Position numbers and translations under genes: made by a program | The notes under the pieces: model-generated | Database searches by the model: none | What the model was told of the DNA's origin: nothing | Seen by the model: the letters and a program-made list of their open reading frames with translations, nothing else | Shown: one piece after another, positions 56,140 through 64,000 of the stretch | How positions within the stretch are numbered: the stretch's first letter is position 1 | How the letters are laid out: the number at the start of each line of letters is the position of its first letter | Source of the DNA: Peribacillus asahii | GTDB lineage: Bacteria > Bacillota > Bacilli > Bacillales > DSM-1321 | Assembly: GCF_004006295.1 (NCBI RefSeq) | Contig: NZ_CP026095.1 | Coordinates: 3,768,001 to 3,832,000 of the forward strand | Length of the DNA stretch: 64,000 bases | Reading direction: 5' to 3'

Positions 56140-58767
56140 TTATTTTGCATCGAACCACGTTGCTCCAAAATTATAGTCCACTTTTAACGGTACATTTAAG
56201 CAAAAAGCATTTTCCATTTCTTCAGGTACAATTTGCTTCAATATGTCAATTTCCTCTGGTGGAACTTCAAAAATCAGCTCATCATGTACTTGAAGCAGCA
56301 TCCGTGCTTTCAAACCTTCTCGCTTTAAACGCTCACTCATGTTAATCATCGCAAGCTTAATAATATCTGCGGCACTCCCTTGAATTGGTGTATTCATTGC
56401 TGTTCTCTCCGCAAAGCTTCTTATATTAAAGTTACTGCTCGTAATTTCCGGAATATAGCGTCGTCTATGCAACAGCGTCGTACTATAGCCCTTTTGACGC
56501 GCTTCCTGAATACTCGCATCCATATAATCTTGAACACCAGGGAAACTCTTAAAGTACTTCGCGATAAACTCACTCGCTTCTTTCCTAGTAATCCCTAGAT
56601 TTTGAGATAATCCGTAATCACTAATTCCATATACAATACCAAAATTTACAGCCTTCGCTTGACGACGCATATTCGATGTCACTTCATCAGCCGATACATG
56701 GAACACATCCATTGCCGTTTTCGTATGAATGTCCATCCCCGCCTGAAACGCTTCAACTAAGCCTGGATCATTCGCAATATGCGCTAGTACCCGAAGCTCA
56801 ATTTGTGAATAATCCGCCGCAAAAATCAACCAATCTTGTTCGGAAGCAATGAAAGCTTGGCGAATTTTTCGTCCTTCTTCTAAGCGAATCGGAATGTTTT
56901 GGAGGTTCGGATCAGTAGAACTTAATCGCCCGGTTTGTGTTAGCGCTTGATTAAAACGAGTATGTACTTTCGCTGTTTTCGGATTGACCACTTTAAGCAA
57001 TCCTTCGATATAGGTTGAGTGAAGCTTGCCAAGCTGACGATAATGGAGAATTTCCTTTACAATCTCATGCTTATCTTCTAATTTTTCTAGCACTTCTGCT
57101 GACGTTGAGTAGCCTGTTTTTGTTTTTTTCATAACAGGCAAGCCTAACTTTTCAAATAAAATAATACCAAGTTGCTTTGGAGAATTAATATTAAAAGCTT
57201 CGCCCGCTAAATCAAAAATTTTCGCTTCGATTGCCCGTAAACGTACAGATAATTCTTGCCCCATCGATTGCAAACGTTCAATATCGACCTTTACACCTTG
57301 CCATTCCATATCAGCTAAAATATTGGACAACGGTAACTCTAAATCCGTAAATAAACGATCTTGTTCATGCTCTTCTAATTTTGTAAGCATAGAATCCTTT
57401 AAAGCTAACAGCGCTTTCGCCTTACGAGCGAGATGTTCACTTAGTTTTGCTTCTTCAGGAACGGTACGCTTCGCCCCTTTTCCATAAAACACCTCATCGC
57501 TCACAAGCGGTGGTTGCTGCTGCACTTTTACAATCGCCGCAACATCTTCAACCGATTCTGCTGGATTTAAAATATAGGAAGCTAGAAATACATCAAAGTC
57601 AATTCCCTTTAATTCAATGCCGCGATGACGAAGAGCCACAATAGCTTTTTTCGCATCGTATATCGTTTTGTACTTCGTTTCATCTTCAGCCCATTGTTTG
57701 AAAGCCGCTGAGCTGAGTGCACTTTCACCTCTAAAATAAAAATGCCCGTGCTCATTGCTTAGCGCAACTCCAATGATGTCTCCATGATGATAATTATCTT
57801 CTAACATTTCAATATATAAGCCATTTTCATCAGTAAATAAATCCGCCGTAATGTCATCAACTATCTGTACGTCAATCTCTTCTTGTTCAATGTCTTGTCC
57901 ATTTTCCTCATCTAGCTTATCAAGCAAAGTTTGAAAACCTAACTCTTTATAAAAAGCGATTACTTTATCGTAATCCATCCCATTATAAGCTGTTTCACCT
58001 AAGGCTACTTCAATAGGAGCCGTACGCAAAATCGTCGCTAACTTCTTACTTAATAACGCTAACTCCCTATACTCATTAATCTTTTCTTTCAGCTTTTGGC
58101 CGCTTACTTCTTCCACCGATTCAACAAGCTTTTCCACTGTTTCAAATTGATGCAGCAGCTTTAATGCTGTTTTCTCCCCTACGCCAGGGATGCCGGGAAT
58201 ATTATCTGAAGCATCTCCCATAAGCCCCTTTAAATCAGTAATTTGAATGGGCACAAGCCCGTATTTTTCCTGCACATGCGCCGGCGTATATTCTTCGATA
58301 TCAGTAATTCCTTTTTTCGTAATCGAAACGGTTGTCTTATCAGACGTTAATTGTGTTAAATCTTTATCTCCTGAAATCACTTTCACTTCGAAGTCTTCTT
58401 GTTCTGCTTGTTGTGAGAGCGTTCCAATAATATCATCCGCCTCATAATTTTCTAACTCATAACGTTTAATTCCAAAACAATCTAGCAGCTCACGAATAAA
58501 CGGAAACTGCTCTGACAATTCATTCGGTGTTTTTTGGCGGCCTCCTTTATACTCTTGATACGTCGCATGTCGAAACGTTGTTTTTCCAGCATCAAACGCA
58601 ACGAGCATATGTGTCGGCTTCTCTTCCTCAATAATACGATTCAGCATCATTGTAAAGCCGTATACAGCATTCGTATATACCCCTTTGTCATTATTCAAAA
58701 GGGGGAGAGCAAAAAAAGCCCGGTACGCAATACTATTTCCATCTATTAATACTAACTTTTTATCCAA
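56140..58767 (-). CDS. polA: DNA polymerase I
   Basis: Okazaki-fragment maturation and repair polymerase, 875 residues from the TTG at 58767 (AGGAGG 9 nt upstream; translation starts LDKKLVLIDGNS as M). N-terminal 5' nuclease (DGNSIAYRAF, FDAGKTTFRH, GDASDNIPGIPGVG), a degenerate 3'-5' exonuclease domain as in Bacillus, and the A-family polymerase: FAADYSQIELRVLAHI (motif A), RRQAKAVNFGIVYG (B), LLQVHDELIFEV (C). The longer frame to 58809 has no ribosome site. Next to repeats and hflC. Confidence 0.97.
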   Translation of the reverse strand: MDKKLVLIDGNSIAYRAFFALPLLNNDKGVYTNAVYGFTMMLNRIIEEEKPTHMLVAFDAGKTTFRHATYQEYKGGRQKTPNELSEQFPFIRELLDCFGIKRYELENYEADDIIGTLSQQAEQEDFEVKVISGDKDLTQLTSDKTTVSITKKGITDIEEYTPAHVQEKYGLVPIQITDLKGLMGDASDNIPGIPGVGEKTALKLLHQFETVEKLVESVEEVSGQKLKEKINEYRELALLSKKLATILRTAPIEVALGETAYNGMDYDKVIAFYKELGFQTLLDKLDEENGQDIEQEEIDVQIVDDITADLFTDENGLYIEMLEDNYHHGDIIGVALSNEHGHFYFRGESALSSAAFKQWAEDETKYKTIYDAKKAIVALRHRGIELKGIDFDVFLASYILNPAESVEDVAAIVKVQQQPPLVSDEVFYGKGAKRTVPEEAKLSEHLARKAKALLALKDSMLTKLEEHEQDRLFTDLELPLSNILADMEWQGVKVDIERLQSMGQELSVRLRAIEAKIFDLAGEAFNINSPKQLGIILFEKLGLPVMKKTKTGYSTSAEVLEKLEDKHEIVKEILHYRQLGKLHSTYIEGLLKVVNPKTAKVHTRFNQALTQTGRLSSTDPNLQNIPIRLEEGRKIRQAFIASEQDWLIFAADYSQIELRVLAHIANDPGLVEAFQAGMDIHTKTAMDVFHVSADEVTSNMRRQAKAVNFGIVYGISDYGLSQNLGITRKEASEFIAKYFKSFPGVQDYMDASIQEARQKGYSTTLLHRRRYIPEITSSNFNIRSFAERTAMNTPIQGSAADIIKLAMINMSERLKREGLKARMLLQVHDELIFEVPPEEIDILKQIVPEEMENAFCLNVPLKVDYNFGATWFDAK

Positions 58768-58807
58768 ACAATTCTTCCTCCTATATCCAGGGACTAAAAG
58801 GCAAAAC

Positions 58808-58910
58808 ACAAAGGCGGCGTGAACGCAGCGCCCACTCTCAGCATCCCTAAACTACATTACGTATTTCGAAAAATAATAGGCCCCCCATACTCATGCGGAG
58901 TTCCGCCCTT
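58808..58910. repeat. Duplicated ~100-bp element, copy A
   Basis: Starts ACAAAGGCGG and ends CGGAGTTCCGCCCTT, with GGCGG/CCGCC near the ends. Over 80% identical to copy B by eye, including TCCCTAAACTACATTACGTA in the middle. Confidence 0.8.
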
Positions 58911-58965
58911 ACAAATCAACAGAGTTTCCACTCCACCTACATCCTTATACAAAATAAAGGAGAAA

Positions 58966-59070
58966 ACAAAGGCGGCGCGAACGCAGCACGCACGCTTAAC
59001 ATCCCTAAACTACATTACGTATTTCGCAACATAATGGGCTCCCTCATACTCATGCGGAGTTCCGCCCCTT
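58966..59070. repeat. Duplicated ~100-bp element, copy B
   Basis: Direct repeat of copy A, 55 bp further on. Shares the central TCCCTAAACTACATTACGTA and the CATGCGGAGTTCCGCC end. Frames inside the pair are shadows of the repeat. Confidence 0.8.
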
Positions 59071-59149
59071 TTCCTAAATAAAACCGTTCATTTTCTTCCT
59101 CTATTCTACCATGAGAAGAAGGAGAAAGAAAAATGACGGCTATTATAGT

Positions 59150-60082
59150 TTACTTCATATTCCCCATCAACAATCTTGCATAAGGAGAGTCAGATGGCAA
59201 CACAATGACGGTCTGTTCGCCAATTGTTTCTTTATACGAATCTAGCGTTCTATATAATTGATAAAACTCTGGATCTTTGGAGAACGATTTATTGTAAATC
59301 TTAGCAGCTTCTCCTTCTCCCTCCGCTCGAATCACTTCTGCATCCGCTTCTGCTGTGGATAACAGCTCTTTCACTTTGCGATCAGTATCTGCAATAATTC
59401 GATTCTTCTGCGCATCACCTTTTGATAAATATTCTTGAGCCTTCGATTCTCGTTCAGAAATCATTCTCTTAAACACAGACTCTTCATTTTCAGCAGGTAA
59501 GTCCGTTCGTTTTATACGAACATCTGTCACAAGAATTCCATAATTATCTTGGGTAAGCAATTCATTCACTTTTTCTGTTACTCGATCATTCAAACTTCCT
59601 CTTGAAGATTTTTCATCATTAATAATTTCATCATAATTCAATTGACCAAGCTCAGAGCGAACAACAGAATAAATAAACTCTTCCATCCTTGCTTCCGCAT
59701 TTTCAAATGTTCTAGCATTCGTAATCATCTTCTTTGGATCATCAATACGCCATACTGCATAGTTATCAATGAGCATTCGTTTTTTATCTTTTGTATTAAT
59801 TTCAGCTTCAGATACATCATAATTCATTTGATATTTTGGTAAAGTTGTCACACTTTGAATAAAAGGGATTTTAAATTTTAAGCCAGGGCTCTTATCAATG
59901 CGGACGACTTCTCCAAATTGGCGTACTACTTTGTATTCCCCTTCTTTTACAATATACACATTCGTTAGCAAAATCAGAAGTAAAGCAATTAAAATAATAA
60001 AGAAGATACCAGCTTTCACATAGCCGCGCCACTGAAGATGATCTTTTCGTTTACCTTCTAAATCAACAATCTTTGGGCTCAT
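59150..60082 (-). CDS. hflC: SPFH-domain protease modulator HflC
   Basis: 310 residues; one N-terminal transmembrane helix (about 24-46), then the SPFH/Band 7 domain (VYIVKEGEYKVVRQFGEVV on) and a coiled-coil tail (about 205-270, AQEYLSKGDAQKNRIIAD). With HflK it forms the membrane complex that modulates FtsH. Its ATG overlaps the hflK stop by 1 nt (TAATG), so they are coupled. Confidence 0.94.
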   Translation of the reverse strand: MSPKIVDLEGKRKDHLQWRGYVKAGIFFIILIALLLILLTNVYIVKEGEYKVVRQFGEVVRIDKSPGLKFKIPFIQSVTTLPKYQMNYDVSEAEINTKDKKRMLIDNYAVWRIDDPKKMITNARTFENAEARMEEFIYSVVRSELGQLNYDEIINDEKSSRGSLNDRVTEKVNELLTQDNYGILVTDVRIKRTDLPAENEESVFKRMISERESKAQEYLSKGDAQKNRIIADTDRKVKELLSTAEADAEVIRAEGEGEAAKIYNKSFSKDPEFYQLYRTLDSYKETIGEQTVIVLPSDSPYARLLMGNMK

Positions 60083-61080
60083 TATTCTGCTCCCCCTTCC
60101 TTCGTTGATTTTTGCTCTTTCGTTTCTCCCTCTGTCTGTTCCTTTGTCGCAGCAGCTTTGGAATCCAGCGCACGTAATGGTAAGTATTTCATCGTGTTTC
60201 CATCATCATTCATAATATAAATTTCAGCATTCGGCAGCACTTGTTCCAGCGTTTCAAGAATTAAACGAGAACGAGTGATTTCCTGATTACTTTTATATTC
60301 GGCATACAATTTATCAAAAACTGCAACATCTCCACGTGCCGTTTCTATTCGTTTCGTTTTATCTCCTTCTGCAGCTGAAAGGATTGCTGCTTTTTCTCCC
60401 TCTGCTTCATTCATACGTTTATTCTCGTATTTGCTCGCTTCGTTAATTTTCGTATTCATCGTTTCACGTGCATCCGTTACAGCGGTAAAAGCACTTCTAA
60501 CATCATCATTCGGTAATTCTACATCTTGAAGCTTCACAGCTAAAACAGAAATACCAACATCATATTTTCCCATTAATTGCGATAATAATTCACGCACATC
60601 AGCCTCAATCTCTGCTTTTCCTGACGTTAAGGCATCATCAATTTTTGTGCTTCCAATAATGCTTCGTAGGGCAGCAGAAGTCGTATTATACAAGATTTCT
60701 TCAGGGTCATTCGCATTGAATAAATACTTCGGTGGATCAGTAATTTTCCATTGGACAACAAGGTCCGCCAGCACAATATTTTCATCACCTGTAATCATCT
60801 TTGTTTCATTTGGATACTCAGAAATTTTCCCGCCTTCCTGTTTATACCCAAATTGTAAACTAAATGTCTCCTTTGACAGCTTTTCCACCGATTGAATCGG
60901 CCACGGCAGTTTAAAATGCAATCCTGGTTCGGCTACGGTCTGTTCTACTTTTCCAAATGTTAAAATCACAGCTTGATCAGATTCATCTACCGTATACCAA
61001 GTAGATATACCTACTATTCCAAGAATTACAATCAGCAACGCTAACCCTGTCATCGTATATATTCTTTTTAAACTAGCGAT
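60082..61080 (-). CDS. hflK: SPFH-domain protease modulator HflK
   Basis: N-terminal helix (VILGIVGIST region) and SPFH domain (YTVDESDQAVILTFGKVEQTV), coiled coil to about 270 and a charged C-tail. The first ATG is at 61053 but the only ribosome site (GGAGGGG at 61092-61086) is over 30 nt away. In frame upstream, an ATC at 61080 lies 5-7 nt after it and would add an N-terminus like ...SLKRIYT, as in other HflK proteins. The extended start is inferred. A SigW promoter is 38-63 bp upstream. Confidence 0.88.
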   Translation of the reverse strand: MASLKRIYTMTGLALLIVILGIVGISTWYTVDESDQAVILTFGKVEQTVAEPGLHFKLPWPIQSVEKLSKETFSLQFGYKQEGGKISEYPNETKMITGDENIVLADLVVQWKITDPPKYLFNANDPEEILYNTTSAALRSIIGSTKIDDALTSGKAEIEADVRELLSQLMGKYDVGISVLAVKLQDVELPNDDVRSAFTAVTDARETMNTKINEASKYENKRMNEAEGEKAAILSAAEGDKTKRIETARGDVAVFDKLYAEYKSNQEITRSRLILETLEQVLPNAEIYIMNDDGNTMKYLPLRALDSKAAATKEQTEGETKEQKSTKEGGAE

Positions 61081-61117
61081 AGTAACCCCTCCTTTTTTTC
61101 TCTATATATACTGTATG

Positions 61118-61143
61118 TACGCCCGGAAATGGATAAAGTTTCA
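61118..61143 (-). promoter_or_regulatory. SigW-type promoter of hflKC
   Basis: TGAAAC at 61143-61138, 16-bp spacer, CGTA at 61121-61118 (minus strand): exact fit to the SigW consensus. Confidence 0.8.
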
Positions 61144-61268
61144 TAAAATATTAAAAATGAATCTATCTTATCCAATTTTTAATAACAATCATTGGATAGG
61201 ACTCTGCAAAAAAGATGATACTTAGGGCGTAGTTTTATCCACTCTCCTCCATTATTTAGCGTAGCCAT

Positions 61269-61302
61269 AAAAAAAGTGAAGACCTAGTAGCCTTCACCCT
61301 TC
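61269..61302 (-). terminator. phoPR terminator
   Basis: GTGAAGG, loop, TCTTCAC followed by TTTTTTT after the phoR stop. Between it and the hflK promoter (61144-61268) nothing else is visible. Confidence 0.8.
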
Positions 61303-61310
61303 AAACGTTG

Positions 61311-63071
61311 CTATGCATGCAGTTTTTTATATAACGTCACGGTAAATGTTGTACCAACACCAACTGTACTTTCAACCGTTACTTTTCCATGATGCACTTC
61401 TAGTATATGCTTCACAATAGCCAACCCTAAACCTGTACCTCCAGAGTCTCGACTTCTTGCTTTATCTACTCGATAAAAGCGTTCAAAAATTCGTGGAAGC
61501 TCTTTTGATTCGATACCAATTCCATTATCTTGAATCTCAACAATGACTGTATCTTTCTCTTCTTTCACACAAACCTTTATAGCTCCACCAGTTAACGTAT
61601 AATTAACAGCATTACTCATTAAGTTGATAAATACTTGTTTAATACGTGATAGATCACCTTCAATGAACGCTTGATCCGGACCAACGATGTCTAATGTGAG
61701 CTGCTTCTCTTCTAATCTTGTTGATAACATCGTGGAAATGTCTGTTAACACCGGGATTAAATCAACATCTTGACGATTCAAAACAAATACTTGCTGCTCC
61801 ATTTTCGAAAGATTCAGTAATTCTTGAATAAGCACTTGCAGACGATCACTTTCTTCTAAAATAATGGTTAAGAAGCTGCGCAATGTCTCCTCATCATGAA
61901 GAGCTCCATCAAGAAGCGTTTCAGAAAACCCTTTAATTGATGTAATCGGCGTTTTTAACTCATGTGATACATTGGCTACAAAATCCTTTCGAATTTGCTC
62001 TAAGCGCTTCAATTCAGTAATATCATGGAAGATAAGCAAAATCCCATTCCACTCATCGTGATTACCAATAATTGGAGCACCATACACTTCAAAATGCCTT
62101 GGCTCTGATTCGAGCGGCAGCTTCATTTGACGCTTAATAATTTGTTCTGTTCGAAAGATTTCTTCTATAATCGAAATAATTTCCTCAAATTCAATGACTT
62201 CATAATAGGAACGAAACATAAAGTGCATAGGATCGACATTAAATAAATGTTTATATTCACGATTAATAAGCGTAATATAGCTTTTACTATCAATAAAAAT
62301 AACGCCGCTTCCAATGTTTTCAATCAACGTTTCTAGTCGATCTTGATGCATCTCTCTAGAAATTTGTGCTTCTTCAAGATTTTTCGCCAAAATATTTAGG
62401 GACGTGATAAGCATTTTCGTTTCTGCCGAATAAGTCTCACTCGTTCGTGCTCGATAATTTCCTTGAGCAAGTTCAATAGCTGTCATCGTTGCTGCTTCAA
62501 TCGGTCTTGCATATCGTTTCGTAATCATACTTCCAAGCATCAAAATAATGATAAGTGCGGCCCCTAAACTAATCGTTAATATTTGCCACATTTGTTGATT
62601 CATTTGTTCAATGATGGAAATTTCACTACTATGTACGATATACCCTTCTATTTCATCATCGGTCTTAATCACTTGCCAATAATAATGAAAGTCCGCTTTT
62701 CCTTCAGGCACTTCATAGCCTTCTTGTCCTTGCGCTTTTATAATTTGTTGCAGTACCTTGGCATGGCGATCCGGATGCTCAATTTTCTCTTCATTCGAAT
62801 CGTATAACACATCCCCTTCATCGGTCAAAATCGTAACATTTGAATCAATAAGCGGCTTTAAATCGACTGTATCATTCCGGTCTAAAAAAGAATGAATCCC
62901 GCCATGTTCTTGAATATAATGCGCGATAAATGTTGTTTCCTTTTGAATTTGCTCATTAAATGCTTGTACATAAGAATTTTTAAATAAATTCCCTAACAGT
63001 ACGCCAAGAGCAATTAAAACAACAATGATTAAGGTAATTAACGCAAAAAAAAGCTTTTTACGATACGTCAT
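61311..63071 (-). CDS. phoR: Phosphate sensor histidine kinase PhoR
   Basis: 586 residues: N-terminal helix, an extracytoplasmic region (about 35-165), second helix (about 165-185), HAMP, PAS (about 255-345), HisKA H-box FVANVSHELKTPITSIKGFS, and HATPase with NAVNYT, DNGIGI, FERFYRV, GGTGLGLAIVK. Senses cell-wall teichoic acid intermediates under phosphate limitation in B. subtilis and phosphorylates PhoP. Its ATG overlaps the phoP stop by 1 nt. Confidence 0.95.
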   Translation of the reverse strand: MTYRKKLFFALITLIIVVLIALGVLLGNLFKNSYVQAFNEQIQKETTFIAHYIQEHGGIHSFLDRNDTVDLKPLIDSNVTILTDEGDVLYDSNEEKIEHPDRHAKVLQQIIKAQGQEGYEVPEGKADFHYYWQVIKTDDEIEGYIVHSSEISIIEQMNQQMWQILTISLGAALIIILMLGSMITKRYARPIEAATMTAIELAQGNYRARTSETYSAETKMLITSLNILAKNLEEAQISREMHQDRLETLIENIGSGVIFIDSKSYITLINREYKHLFNVDPMHFMFRSYYEVIEFEEIISIIEEIFRTEQIIKRQMKLPLESEPRHFEVYGAPIIGNHDEWNGILLIFHDITELKRLEQIRKDFVANVSHELKTPITSIKGFSETLLDGALHDEETLRSFLTIILEESDRLQVLIQELLNLSKMEQQVFVLNRQDVDLIPVLTDISTMLSTRLEEKQLTLDIVGPDQAFIEGDLSRIKQVFINLMSNAVNYTLTGGAIKVCVKEEKDTVIVEIQDNGIGIESKELPRIFERFYRVDKARSRDSGGTGLGLAIVKHILEVHHGKVTVESTVGVGTTFTVTLYKKLHA

Positions 63072-63793
63072 TATTCCTGTTTAGGCTCCTCTAATTTATA
63101 TCCATGTCCTCGAATTGTTTTAATATATAAAGGCTTCCTCGTATCCTTTTCGATTTTTTCACGAAGGTGACTAATATGCACATCTACAATACGCGAATCT
63201 CCAACAAAATCGTAATTCCAAACAGCACTTAATAACTGATCTCTTGTCAATACTCTGCCTTTATTTCTTGATAAATATACGAGCAGTTCAAATTCCTTTG
63301 GTGTCAATTCAAGTAGCTCATCATTAAATGAAGCTTCGTATCGATCTGGATAAACTTTTAATTCACCAATAATCAACGATGGTTGCTCATCTTCTTGTGT
63401 CCCTTGTTCCGCAATTGGGGCTTGCTGCTGAGCACGTCGGAGAATCGCTTTAATACGTGCCACCACTTCCCGCGGACTAAAAGGTTTTGTTAAATAATCA
63501 TCTGCTCCAAGCTCTAGTCCAAGCACTTTATCAAATTCATCATCCTTAGCTGTTAGCATTAGAATGGGAACATTGACTTTTAACTGACGAAGTTGCTTAC
63601 ATACTTCAATTCCATCCAATTTTGGAAGCATTAAATCTAATACAACAAGATCCGGTTTCTGTTCGACCACTGTTTGAAGTCCTTCTTCCCCATCAAAAGC
63701 TGTTATTACGGAGAAACCCGCTTGCTCTAGATTATATTTAAGTAAAGTAACAATTGATTTTTCATCATCCACAACAAGAATTCTCTTAGCCAT
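63071..63793 (-). CDS. phoP: Phosphate-response regulator PhoP
   Basis: OmpR/PhoB-type regulator, 240 residues. Receiver with VVDDEKS, phosphoryl Asp in LVVLDLMLPKLDG (about 53), LTAKDDE and KPFSPREV; C-terminal winged helix from about 145 (ELTPKEFELLVYLSRNKGRVLTRDQLL) ending in IRGHGYKLE. Coupled to phoR. The promoter region has TATAAT at 63842-63847 with a weak -35, fitting an autoactivated promoter. 63850-64000 shows no other gene. Confidence 0.97.
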   Translation of the reverse strand: MAKRILVVDDEKSIVTLLKYNLEQAGFSVITAFDGEEGLQTVVEQKPDLVVLDLMLPKLDGIEVCKQLRQLKVNVPILMLTAKDDEFDKVLGLELGADDYLTKPFSPREVVARIKAILRRAQQQAPIAEQGTQEDEQPSLIIGELKVYPDRYEASFNDELLELTPKEFELLVYLSRNKGRVLTRDQLLSAVWNYDFVGDSRIVDVHISHLREKIEKDTRKPLYIKTIRGHGYKLEEPKQE

Positions 63794-64000
63794 TTTCTCC
63801 TCCTACAATCCATTCTGTTCCTATGACCTTCATTCTCATTTTATTATACACATATTAATTATGGAAGAGAAAAGAAAATGGACCTAGAACGAAAGCATAA
63901 GACGTTTGAATTCTCTTTGAGCATAGAAAAAGGCAATGACTTTGAGCCTAAGTAGTTCAGTTTTTGTGGAGAAAACTTTAAATAACAAAAGAAATAACAG

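Noticed and set aside
58808..59070. Possible CRISPR array
   Set aside because: Only two units of about 100 bp with one 55-bp gap; repeat length and count do not fit.
58819..59081. Overlapping frames with repeated peptides (for example one beginning MNAAPTLSIPKLHYV)
   Set aside because: They arise from the duplicated ~100-bp DNA element; no ribosome binding sites and no protein-like conservation beyond the repeat.

Overview
The window is a low-GC Gram-positive chromosome segment from an aerobic, endospore-forming member of the Bacillaceae. This rests on the close match of gene content and order to the Bacillus subtilis leuA-to-phoP region, on spore genes (gerM, gerE, sspI, ytxC, ytaF), and on AGGAGG-type ribosome binding sites. 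I cannot name the species. Nearly everything is on the minus strand; yslB, rnhC, sspI, ysdB and an aspartate ammonia-lyase gene read on the plus strand.

Layout from left to right. 1-4.4 kb: end of the ilvB-ilvH-ilvC-leuA branched-chain amino acid operon with a leucine T-box leader and a CcpA-type upstream site. 4.6-10.5 kb: a small acetyltransferase, two identical tRNA-Arg genes, ysnB-ysnA, gerM, racE, gerE and two unrecognised small genes; rph and ysmB, expected here, are absent. 10.6-14.7 kb: thioesterase ysmA with a FadR-type operator, then sdhCAB. 14.9-19.5 kb: yslB, lysC behind a lysine riboswitch, uvrC, trxA. 19.5-25.1 kb: fatty acid degradation and electron-transfer cluster (lcfA-fadR-fadB-etfB-etfA) with a perfect FadR operator, then a degenerate insertion-sequence remnant. 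25.2-36.6 kb: yshE, mutSB, polX, yshB, zapA, rnhC, pheST behind a phenylalanine T-box, and ysgA. 36.6-38.1 kb: an inserted IS200/IS605-type element carrying only TnpB, with an atypical active site. 38.2-43.5 kb: sspI, ysdC, a dimeric-type dUTPase, ysdB (SigW promoter), an aspartase gene, a TVP38-type membrane protein, ysdA. 43.6-51.7 kb: infC-rpmI-rplT behind an L20-type leader, thrS behind a threonine T-box, ytxC, and nrdR-dnaB-dnaI. 51.9-58.8 kb: speD with an unexplained structured leader, gapB with CcpN-like boxes, and polA-mutM-ytaF-coaE. 58.8-64 kb: a duplicated ~100-bp element, hflK-hflC under a SigW-type promoter, and phoP-phoR.

The window is mainly conserved housekeeping. The unusual material is the variant TnpB, the polA/hflC repeat pair, the speD leader, the ysmA FadR site, SigW control of hflKC, and several start codons (AUU in infC, possibly AUC in hflK) that only appear when ribosome binding sites are read. 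No CRISPR array, prophage or defence island is visible. Function calls come from recognising protein families and motifs by eye; no database search was run.
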